DNA of 64,000 bases from Coleophoma eucalyptorum (taxonomy: Eukaryota; Ascomycota; Leotiomycetes; Helotiales; Dermateaceae). Both the position numbers and the translations under genes were made by a program. The notes below the pieces were generated by a model. That model searched no databases. It was not told the origin of the DNA and was given only the letters and a program-made list of their open reading frames with translations. Location of the stretch: the NCBI GenBank assembly GCA_026120035.1, contig JALRME010000010.1, positions 434,001 to 498,000 of the forward strand. Direction: 5' to 3'. Positions 55,522 through 64,000 of this stretch are shown here, in pieces (position 1 is the first letter of the stretch; each line of letters begins with the position of its first letter).

Positions 55522-56451
55522 ATGACCTCTCAAACTTTCTTGATCATAGGAGCGACAGGAACCCAAGGCGGTTCAGTGGTATCGGCACTTTTGAAAGTTG
55601 CCGGAGCATCACAGATACAAATCCTAGCCGTGACACGCAACCCATCTTCAGCCAAAGCCAAGTCTCTAGCAGCTTTAGACCCACGAGTGAAGCTACTCAG
55701 TGGAGATCCAACCTCCCCGGAAGCACTTTTCCAAAGCGTTGCCGTACAAATTGACGGCGTATTCTGCGTCACAGTCCATGGGCCACCTGGAGCGGAGGAG
55801 AAGCAAGCCCAAACTCTCGTGGACGCTAGTCTGGCGCACGGCGTGAAGCATTTCGTCTTCACGTCTGCAGATCGCGGCGGCGACGTGCTTTCCGAGACCA
55901 ACCCAACACCAGTTGCTCATATTGCAACCAAACACCGAATCGAGTCATATATCAAGCAACGCACAGCGGGGACCTCCATGCGATGGACATTCCTGCGTCC
56001 TGTGACATTCATGGATAACCTGACGCCGGATTTCCCTGGGAAGGGCTTCGCAGCCATGTGGAGGCAGGTTGGCGCGAAACCAATCCAGCTCGTTGCTGCG
56101 AAGGATATTGGTCACTTTGGAGCTGCGGCCCTCTTACAACCTGGGAAGTTTGCGGGTCGGAGTATTGGCATTGCTGGCGATGAGCTCAACTTTGAGCAAG
56201 CTTGTCAGGTGTTTCGCAAGACGATGGGTGTGGAGATGCCAACAACTTTCTGTGCGGTAGGGTCGGTGCTCAAGATGGCAATGAAGGATATTGGAGCGAT
56301 GTTCAAATGGTTTGAAACAGCTGGATATGGTGTTGGTATTGCGGCTGCGAGGAGAGAGAATCCTGAACTACAAGACTTTGCAACTTGGCTGAAGGAGAGC
56401 AGTGGCTTTCGTGATCTTGGGAAGAACTGGGGAGTTGATCGAAGCTTGTAA
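55522..56451 (+). CDS. NmrA-like family NAD(P)-binding protein
   Basis: Single exon of 309 residues from ATG 55522 (MTSQTFLIIGATG); an earlier in-frame start would only add seven residues. The Rossmann motif GATGTQGGSVVSALL is at the N-terminus, and RNPSSAKAKSL follows at the position that favours NADP. HFVFTSADRGGD and WTFLRPVTFMDNL are typical of NmrA-like atypical short-chain reductases, which act either as redox sensors and transcriptional co-regulators or as metabolic reductases. The usual active Tyr-x3-Lys is not apparent. It lies tail to tail with the hydrolase gene. Confidence 0.86.
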   Translation: MTSQTFLIIGATGTQGGSVVSALLKVAGASQIQILAVTRNPSSAKAKSLAALDPRVKLLSGDPTSPEALFQSVAVQIDGVFCVTVHGPPGAEEKQAQTLVDASLAHGVKHFVFTSADRGGDVLSETNPTPVAHIATKHRIESYIKQRTAGTSMRWTFLRPVTFMDNLTPDFPGKGFAAMWRQVGAKPIQLVAAKDIGHFGAAALLQPGKFAGRSIGIAGDELNFEQACQVFRKTMGVEMPTTFCAVGSVLKMAMKDIGAMFKWFETAGYGVGIAAARRENPELQDFATWLKESSGFRDLGKNWGVDRSL

Positions 56452-56713
56452 TGATAGATGAATAGTTAAAATTCCTGTAATTGAAACATTAGAATGAATA
56501 TTTCATCACCGGTGCACATAATTGATGAGCTGGTTGAACGAAAGCAGGTGGAAGAAATATTGATTTCGGGCTAAAACGAACTCCTGCACTTCAATATTGA
56601 AAATGCCTTCATAAGTCAATGAAAATTGACAACCGCCTAGAATCTCTACTGAAGACTTCCTGAGATTTCCACCACGAAAAACGCCGGAACATTTTGATAG
56701 TTTCATACCCAAT

Positions 56714-57712
56714 TCACAAAACAGCAGGAATAATCTTTGGTGGCTCTGGGGCTGCTGTGAATACCCTCTTAACCCACTGTAATCTTGTCTCCAAGCAAGT
56801 CTTTGTAACACTCGCCCCAGGAGCAAGCACATCAAAGCTATGCCATGCTCCAGGCCAAACATGCAACTCTACTTGCACACCTGCTTCCCACAGCTTACTC
56901 GCATACGCAATATCTTCATCTCTGAATAGTTCTGCACTCCCAACATCGACCCAGGCTGGGGGTAAACCTCTTAACTGCTGAGCGGTAGCTCTTCCAGGAG
57001 CCGCAGCGAGACTGACACCTTCCTTGCCACGCTTCCCAGAAAGGTACATATCCCAAGCAGCGATGTTGGACTTCCCCGTCCACGTCCCCTCGCCAAAGAA
57101 CTGCGCGGTGGAAACTGTCTGCATGCGATCGTCAAGCATGGGGTAGATGAGACATTGTGCGATCAACTTTGGCCCATTTCGATCCCTGGCCATGATCGCA
57201 ACTCCAGCTGAGAGACCGCCTCCTGCAGAAGAACCTGCGATCATGATTTTCTCAGCATCGATACCTAGTGATGAGGCATTTTTGCTGACATGCTCTAGAC
57301 TAGCATAGCAGTCATCCAAGGCTGCTGGCGCAGGATGTTCGGGTGAAAGTCTGTAATCGACAGAAATCACGACAACATCAAGTTGCTTGACCCATTCCAA
57401 AACCAGACTTATGCTAAGTAGCTGGTTTCCAAGTACCATCCCGCCGCCATGGAGATAAATAACCGCGGGCCTAGCACCGCCTACAGAGGTTCGGGAACGC
57501 AATATTGAGAGTTTGATCTGGCCTCCTGGCCCTGGGATACTGACTTCCTCGTGCGAGATGGATGGATCTGGAATGGCAACCTCCGGTGTCATAGCTAGGA
57601 GTGGCCTCTGGGATCTGATAACTTCTTCGTCCATTCCATCCATGGCTGGAAACTGCTTTAGGACTTCGTAGAGCTCCGCATCATAGCCTGGTTTGAGCGT
57701 ATTTGGCGACAT
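56714..57712 (-). CDS. Alpha/beta hydrolase of the HSL / arylacetamide deacetylase type
   Basis: Esterase or lipase-like enzyme; substrate unknown. Single exon of 332 residues from ATG 57712 (MSPNTLKPGYDAELYEVL); the longer frame upstream to 57808 is less protein-like. The oxyanion-hole motif HGGG is in VIYLHGGGMVLG. The nucleophile elbow is GSSAGGG (GxSxG) with the Ser in IMIAGSSAG. The catalytic His is probably in GAWHSFDVL near the C-terminus, and the acid probably lies in GSAELFRDEDI. Signal sequence and membrane segments are absent. The tail-to-tail NmrA-like gene ends 262 bases away. Confidence 0.87.
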   Translation of the reverse strand: MSPNTLKPGYDAELYEVLKQFPAMDGMDEEVIRSQRPLLAMTPEVAIPDPSISHEEVSIPGPGGQIKLSILRSRTSVGGARPAVIYLHGGGMVLGNQLLSISLVLEWVKQLDVVVISVDYRLSPEHPAPAALDDCYASLEHVSKNASSLGIDAEKIMIAGSSAGGGLSAGVAIMARDRNGPKLIAQCLIYPMLDDRMQTVSTAQFFGEGTWTGKSNIAAWDMYLSGKRGKEGVSLAAAPGRATAQQLRGLPPAWVDVGSAELFRDEDIAYASKLWEAGVQVELHVWPGAWHSFDVLAPGASVTKTCLETRLQWVKRVFTAAPEPPKIIPAVL

Positions 57713-59340
57713 GGCGAAGTGGCGAAGTAGATATCTTCTTGTTACAATTTTAGTTATGGGAGTTCCTCCAAGGGCCGTGTATTTTAGGTAATGCTTTTCC
57801 AGGAGCAACCCTTCCTTAGCTCAACGGATATAACTTCCACCCCTACCGCAATTAGTAATTTCTGAAGTTATTGGCTTCTGTAAAGCCGTTTAGAAAATCA
57901 GAAAAAAGTCTAAGAGCGTTCACATAAGAATGGCATTGACCTATGTAAGAATGAAAAGGAAAGTGTGTGGAGGGGTTTGTAATACTAGTGTCAACGCTGC
58001 ACTCCCGAGGAGTACCGCGGTTTAGTCGGGTGAAGTTATCCGGATCACGAGACTCACACCTTGGCATCAGCGACAATCTACAATGACAATCTGATATTGG
58101 TCGAATCATATAGGAGTTACTTAGAGGCATCTCCGACAATTAACTAGGTCCAATATTTCAATGCTGCTGTAGGAGGCGCTGGAAGCCAATGGTATGTTAG
58201 AGCTTCGTTGAATATGGGCTTTAAAGATGCTCGACAACAGAAGGGAAGGAATCAGTTTAGACGACGGATTGTTAGACAGAAGCGATATCCCCAAGACTTG
58301 AAGGCCAGTTGATCACATACAGCTATGCTGCCTTACCAGTGATGTTTATTCCTCAGGCAGTGAAGTTAGTAGCTAGCGCTAACCCGCTCTTTCAAAAGCA
58401 TAGTTATATATTGAAATAAACGCGACCTCACAATTCTGCGGAGATCTCTAGCTCAGCGGTAGCAATGACGGTAAAAGCGTTCATGTACCTAGCACCTTGA
58501 GCGATGATGAGAGCTGCTATAAGATGAAACCAACTGGGGTCTATCAGGTTTGAAGACAACAGCGCTGGTTTACTCCTGATTACACGCGGGCTGAAAAAGT
58601 GTAATCATTAGTTTTTTGCTTGCAAGGTCGGCTCTCCTATTGAAGTATTTATATGTTTATTTTTTTGCTTTGGCTTTGGCTTTGGCTTTTCCAATCCCGC
58701 ATGACTTCTTGGTGTTGAGTTGAGGCTTAGCATTGTTTTCTGGTCGCCTGTAAGCGACAACCTCCTCCTGGAGCGACTTACTTTTTGTCGGTATTTTCAT
58801 GCCTACTCCAGGGTTAGCTAGTCTAGTGAATAATTTACCATGTACCATTATTGTTAACTTTTACTTCATTTCATCTAGCTTTCTTCTCAACTTGCCTTTT
58901 TGAAATCAATTTCTGGCATCGTATCAATATTAAAGTCCATTTTGGCACATTCATATACTTGGTCATTCGAGGATGCTCGGCCACATCATGTACACAGAGC
59001 CTATCAATATACGTACATTTCAATTTCACTCCATATTTACCCAGGTACTCTAATTAATATGCTCATTCTTAATTACTAACCCGGGGAAGGGGAGGGGGGG
59101 GGGTTAATCAGAAGCAAGAATGTGCTATTTCTTTGAAATTAGAAGCAACAAGCCCTCCCACCATGCTTCTTGGATTGCTATTGCAATAATGAAAATTAAC
59201 TAGGCAGTAAAGTTGATATCCTCGACATATTCCAGTTATCAGGAAAAAATCGTGTCAATTTGTATCTAGTTAACTAATAGGATGCTAGAGTAACCCAGAG
59301 CGACATTGCTGTAAGAACAGCCATCTATCCAGCCCGATAT
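57713..59340. other. Gene-poor region with tRNA-like fragments and a small basic frame
   Basis: About 1.6 kb. It includes A-box-like pieces (CTTAGCTCAACGGAT near 57813 and CTAGCTCAGCGGTAG near 58450), but no matching T-loop or acceptor stem, so no tRNA is called. A minus-strand small frame (58657-58848) is listed separately. A run of ten G lies at 59094-59103. Confidence 0.4.
58657..58848 (-). CDS. Possible small basic protein with KAKAKAKAKK end (63 aa), doubtful
   Basis: An open frame ending in an (AK)n tail that is encoded by a CTTTGG repeat on the plus strand. GTAAGT and TTACAG pieces inside suggest a possible short intron. It could be a last exon, a gene relic or chance. No family is seen. 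Confidence 0.2.
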   Translation of the reverse strand: MVHGKLFTRLANPGVGMKIPTKSKSLQEEVVAYRRPENNAKPQLNTKKSCGIGKAKAKAKAKK

Positions 59341-62300
59341 CTAATACGGGAAACAATGAGCATAGTAACCACTCCAGTAACAACCCTGAGTACCCTCGCA
59401 GACTCTAGAATTAAACCCACCCGAGCAATCAACCGTGGATGTGGTCACAGGTGGAAGTGGGGCAATGCTTGCGGTATCGAAGGAGATCTCATCGAGCAAA
59501 ATGAACTGTCCACAGGATGCTGTAGAGATAGACACCTGAAGATTTGTTGCTGAGCCACCAGAATAGTGGCTCTGGAGCTGCATCCAAGTGAAATCGATAT
59601 CAATGAAGTCAGCCACTTCGTTGCATATACCTCCAAAGCATACATTGACCGGGCAGTGCGTTGGGTTACGCTCTCCATTACTACGTGCCAAGACGGTAAA
59701 TGTATAGTCTGTATATGGGCAGATGGATACAGTTTGTTCTAGTACCCAAGAGATATTGCTTTGTGGTGCATCTTTATATACCAAGCTGTAAAAGCGTGAG
59801 CTTGAGGTAACCTATAATTCGGAGTAGTACTTACAGTGAATAATTTCCTGAGTGGGTGTATGCTTCGCCACTGGTAATGAATGGATAAGTGTAATCATAC
59901 TCTGGGGAGCTTAAACTCCACGGATCGATCGAGAGTGGAGATGACTCAAACCCTCCGTTCATGAGTGCAGCTGTTTCAGTGCATAGAGTAGCACTATTCG
60001 TGATTGTTGGCGGTAGACCTGTGGAAATCTCCACAACACTCGTTTTGTACGTAGAGAATACAGAAATGCCACATGATCCAGAATTGGATTCTGGGTAGAA
60101 ACAGCCTATATCGTAGACAGTATACCCGGATCCCATAGAAGTTGTATTATGATAGCCAGTATCGGCGATGGTATTTCCCATCAAGTAGCAACCGAAAAGA
60201 TTGGAGTCTTCGTAGTAGATGTAAATGCTCAGACATCCGCCATATGAATGACAAAGTTCTGCACAGGAAGAGGTACTAACTTCGAAGTTGGAATAGAGTA
60301 AAATTGCTGAATCCCCAGGAAATCCTGTCGCACCACAAATTTGGGACGTCGCAGCTGTTGGAGCACAGGCCGCTGTGCTTGTAGGAATGTATGCCATTGA
60401 TGCGGTATTGGTATATGCAGGTTGGCTGGGACCGTATACACAGTAGCTGCAAAGTTAGCTGTGGACAACAGACTAGTTATTCATGGTATCACTCACGCTA
60501 TTCCACCAAGAAGATTATAGCAGCTACTATCAATGCTGGGATTCAAGAAACGGAAGTATACGTCTGTGATATTGAACATGTCCTCGACGGTGGCACACTT
60601 GTCGGTAGAATTGACGATGTACCATTCGCAGCAATTGGAATTGGTGCTTGCTGGAGCATAAGTAGGCGAGGGCGTTGGTAAACATGCTGTAGATGTAGGC
60701 AAGGCGGAAGATATGCTGATTGATGTTGCAACTTCATTTGATTTAATGGATTGAGAGATAGTCGACATTTCGAAAGCAACAGAAGCCGAAGAGAACGGGC
60801 AATTTCTATCATAGGCCGCGTAACTACTTGAGGCGTCGGGGTAGAAGCCATCACTGGCAATACTGATATTAAATAAATAACAACTTGAATGCCCATGATA
60901 GAAACCGAGACATTTAGAATCTGATATGCAGGATGAAAGACAACCTGTGAAAGCAACTGACTTTTGTTGTTGATAATAAAACACTCCACCCGTAGGATAA
61001 CCTACTTCTCCACATACTAAAGATGCTACTGTGGTCGTTGTTGTAGATACGGTAGCAGAAATTCTGGTAATAGTAGGGAAATATGTTGATGATGTTAGAG
61101 CACTGAGATCTGCCGGTAGGGTTGTAGTGGTAGCAGCGGACAGATCTGTAGGAGCAATTGAACTCATATCGGAGGATTTAGTAGCGAGTACTGGTGATAC
61201 AGTAGATGAAAGCGCATCTGCCGTGGGCACAGCAGTGTCTAAAGCGGAGAGCTCGAAAACCAGTGAACTTGAACTCAAGATAGAGATGCCGGAGAAGTTA
61301 ATGTCAGACGAAGCTGCGGGAGAATAGGGCATAGTAGAGATTTCATTACTACTTGAAGTAACATCATCAGTCGACACAATTTCCGATGGTGCTGAAATTG
61401 ATGTAACAGAGTGTAGCACGCTGGAAGATTCCGAGGCGCCTGAACTCGCTTCTCGTAGCAGAGTGGTTGAACCGGGCTGAATTGTCGTTTGAGGACCCGA
61501 GACTGATTCGAAGTCCAACGAAGTTGGCGGTGCGATTGTAGCGGCTTCGAGACTTGATGGTGGTAAAGCTCGACAAGAACTATCTGAAGAAGCAATTAGA
61601 ACCCGAAGATAGATGCGTTTGGATCCAGGCTGAAGATAGCCGTCGAAAACAGCTTGAACGGTGCCTTTTGAGTCAAGTTCAAACATAACATCCAAGGTAG
61701 AGTTGCCGTATGGATTCCAGATTAGCTCATTGGCATCATTTATGGAAAAGAGAATATCAGTGGAACCAGCTGGGATTTGAGCCCCAGGTGGAACTGGTGA
61801 AAACACTGAATGCTGCACATTTGGAAATGCATAATAATAAGCTGGTGTTCCTGAGCTGATATCGGCAAGTCGTCCATCCTGTAGTAATAGCCGAACGGCC
61901 ATATGGCAATCCGACACTGGTGAGCCTGCAGACGATAGATATACGTTGTCACGCTTTTGTTTCGAGGTGAGAATGCTAAAGCTTAGAACGATATCGTTTG
62001 TGAATGTAGGTCTTCCAATGGATTAGCTTCATGACTGTATACTTTGGAATCCAATTGACATACGCAATGCTACTAGATGGTGATGAGGCCGTGAAACTTG
62101 CAACTCCTTCATACTCTACACTTGAAGACTGGATGGCTGTGATCGGTCAGATGCTAACACAAGTATGCACAATATAGTAACTTGCCTGGCGTAATAGGTG
62201 GACTCAAACCCTCTGCAGCTGTGACTGAATTTTCAGAAAAGACAAAGCTAGCAGGAGTGGCAATATTGGTAGGAGATAAGATATTGGGCCCTATGGATGC

Positions 62301-62864
62301 GTCTGTATTTTCTAGAGAAAATACCGAGGTTGGCGTAGCGTCAGTATATAGCGGCTGCGGGATTTTCGTTGTAAATGATACTTCTGCTTCAGAGGAGCTA
62401 TAAGAGACGGACTTGGTAGGGCAGACAGTTGTGTAATCCACAATAGTCTCTGTGATAGTTGAAGTAACACATTCAGCAATGTCACAGGCAGTTGAAGTGA
62501 GCACATTAGTCTTGTACACTATGGACGTAGTCCAGTATTGTTGAAGTGGAGGTGGCTTTGGCATTGGTTGGAATGGATCTGGAAAGAACTGAGCTGGCTT
62601 GATTGACTCCGAATCGATTGTAGGACTAAGAGTTGAAGTTATAGTAACTATAGTACTAAGTGACGTTGGTGCATTCGTGATGCTGATTGTGCTGGTGCTG
62701 TCTACTGGAATAGCCGCATTGGTTGGAAAGTATTTGTTGATAAGACTGTAGTCTTCGATGACAGTGATAACTCTGCAGACCTCGAGATCAATCTCTATTG
62801 CATGAGCTGGCGCGAGGCCATAGATGCTCGACAAGAGAACCGAAACGAAGACAAAGAGTGACAT
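59341..62864 (-). CDS. Secreted LysM-domain protein with paired Cys-rich modules (five exons)
   Basis: Five exons: 62864-62186, 62136-62064, 62011-60497, 60446-59835 and 59785-59341, giving 1107 residues with all phases matching. The first intron appears to use a GC donor (G|GCAAGT); the others are GT-AG. The signal peptide is MSLFVFVSVLLSSIYGLAPA. A Ser/Thr-rich part and a beta-rich domain (about 255-360, starting near PTFTNDIVLSFS) follow, then a long Ser/Thr stalk. A Cys-rich apple-like unit (about 582-655, CGEVGYPTGG) and a LysM (about 710-760, CCEWYIVNSTDKCATVEDMF) come next. After them are a second Cys-rich unit (about 790-860, CGATGFPGD), a carbohydrate-module-like NGGFESS region (916-1060) and a Cys-rich end. 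It is probably extracellular or wall-bound and may bind chitin or glycans (inference). Confidence 0.75.
62137..62185 (-). other. Predicted GC-AG intron of the LysM gene
   Basis: Minus-strand intron 62185-62137, 49 bases, starting GCAAGT after CCAG and ending GATCACAG, with TCTGAC as branch site. The only nearby GT donor leaves the wrong phase, while the GC donor joins PITP to AIQSSSVEYEG in frame. Confidence 0.6.
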
Positions 62865-63706
62865 TTTCAAATAATTGCTGAACGAGTGAATACTGGGAAC
62901 TACCAGCACAAGTTAAAAAAGGAAATGAAATAGCAGTAAGCATCAATTGAAAATAATGCAATTGTGTTGTTGAAAACATAGAAAGCCAGGGAGCAGCTCG
63001 ACGCGTCTTGACATGCCTGATGTAAGACATGAAGGCATTGATAATGAGCCAAGCACTTAAGGAATGCCACAACTACTGGTAAAAAGCTTTGGAATAAATA
63101 TCTGGATCAGAGATCAATCCATGTTATGGTGGGCAGATTTCTGTCCTATTGGAGTTGTGTAACTATACAGAAAGTGATTGACCGAAGGACCTCGCAATAC
63201 GAATATTTGTCTTCAGGCGAGCACAACCAATGCTGTCTTTGGTTTGCACTGATATGGAGCAAACTAGTCATAGAAAATACCAAAGCTCCGCGCAACAGGA
63301 TGTGGTTAGCTAAAGATACGTATAATAAGGATGTGATGTAAATTGAGAAAATATCATAGTTATGATGACTAAGCACACAACACTCAACACTATGGAGGGC
63401 ACAATTAGAATCTGGACTAATAGCAATGACGAGATCTCGCTGCCCATAGAATCCAAACCTAAATCTCAGTATTGGCCTTGAGAAGAGAGGTGTTCGTGTT
63501 CGGCAGTTCTTAGACCGCAAGGATGCTTTCGAAGTTCCTCTGACGTCGCCAAATCTCGACTCTGACGTAACTATATATATACCCCGGAATTGAGATCCGC
63601 CCTTTCATGACCCTTGATTGAATTATTCCTAAAACCTATAAATTCGTCCAGTAAAGAGAACTTGTCAAAATCGAGCACCTGGAAATACAAAAAAACATTA
63701 TCTATT
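62865..63706. other. Divergent upstream region of the LysM gene and the alcohol dehydrogenase
   Basis: 842 bases between opposite starts. A TATA-like TATATATATA lies near 63572-63582, about 130 bases before the dehydrogenase start, and fits its core promoter. No other gene is seen. Confidence 0.5.
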
Positions 63707-64000
63707 ATGGCCCTCAGTCAAGCAGCAGCACTAGTTGAAAAAGTCATCGGTCATGATACCAATGCCGTGACTGAGCAAGATATTACAAACCCAGCACGGG
63801 ATCGAGCCAAGTATGCGGATCCAAGTGGTGAGAAGATGAAGGCACTGTGTTGGATGGGAAAAAACACAGTCAAGATTCGTACGTTTTCAAGGCTCTCACT
63901 TCCCCCAGAACCGATCTAACACCTCTTTCCAGTGGAAGTCCCCAAGCCCAGAGTTGTTGAAGATCATGATGTGATCCTGAAAGTTACTGGATCGACTGTA
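63707..64000 (+). CDS. Zinc-type alcohol dehydrogenase (start only, cut by window edge)
   Basis: The first exon is 63707-63878 (MALSQAAALVEKVIGHDTNA) and the second begins at 63933, after a 54-base intron (GTACGT, branch GATCTAAC, acceptor TTTCCAG). The joined reading ...MKALCWMGKNTVKI followed by EVPKPRVVEDHDVILKVTGS is the usual beginning of glutathione-independent formaldehyde/alcohol dehydrogenases of the MDR superfamily. The catalytic Cys and zinc sites lie beyond the window. About 60 extra residues precede the usual MKALxW start, which suggests an extension. Confidence 0.8.

Noticed and set aside
57813..58470. tRNA-like A-box sequences
   Set aside because: No T-loop (GTTCRA), anticodon stem or acceptor stem could be paired with either one.
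1..64000. CRISPR array, prophage or insertion sequence
   Set aside because: The window is a fungal nuclear genome; no regularly spaced repeats or transposase genes are visible.

Overview
This is a window of a filamentous ascomycete (Pezizomycotina) nuclear genome. The genes are widely spaced and mostly interrupted by short introns of 46-60 bases, with GTAAGT-like donors and CTAAC/CTGAC branch points. The gene set is fungal: a Zn2Cys6 regulator, an Erg8-type phosphomevalonate kinase, ASTRA subunit Asa1, a CYA5-like PPR protein, a Smy2-type GYF protein and a secreted LysM protein. The protein styles suggest Leotiomycetes, but the sequence alone does not prove this. I see no rRNA, no convincing tRNA, no CRISPR and no intact transposon.

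Layout. At 0.1-11.7 kb lie a Zn2Cys6 factor (minus), ASA1 (plus), the helicase DBP7 (minus) diverging from pantothenate synthase (plus), and a small membrane protein. At 13-24 kb lie a long mitochondrial-type PPR protein (minus), ERG8 (plus), and two small spliced genes that I assembled from exons (88 aa at 21.1-21.5 kb, 150 aa at 22.3-22.9 kb). At 24-35 kb lie an aldehyde dehydrogenase diverging from ESF2, NMD3 diverging from a TauD-like dioxygenase, an unrecognised 362-aa protein, and an eIF2alpha-kinase-like kinase. At 35-50 kb lie the TPR protein EMW1/TTC27, a 1454-aa GYF protein with four exons, an orphan basic protein, a Gly/Pro/Tyr-rich glycine-zipper protein, and the TRIP4/Rqt4 zinc-finger protein. 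At 49.6-64 kb lie a PLP-dependent class V aminotransferase-fold enzyme, a 3-kb gene-free tract, a YVPK-motif protein, an NmrA-like reductase facing an alpha/beta hydrolase, a five-exon secreted LysM protein, and the start of a zinc alcohol dehydrogenase cut by the window edge.

There is no operon-like pathway cluster. The clearest shared theme is ribosome biogenesis and translation: DBP7, ESF2, NMD3, the TRIP4/Rqt4 homolog and the eIF2alpha-kinase-like kinase all lie within 43 kb. Candidates for something new are the two small spliced genes, the LysM protein with its predicted GC-AG intron and paired Cys-rich modules, a possible in-frame alternative donor in ERG8, and a duplicated module in the DBP7 N-terminus. 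I found no evidence of an obvious new multi-gene system.
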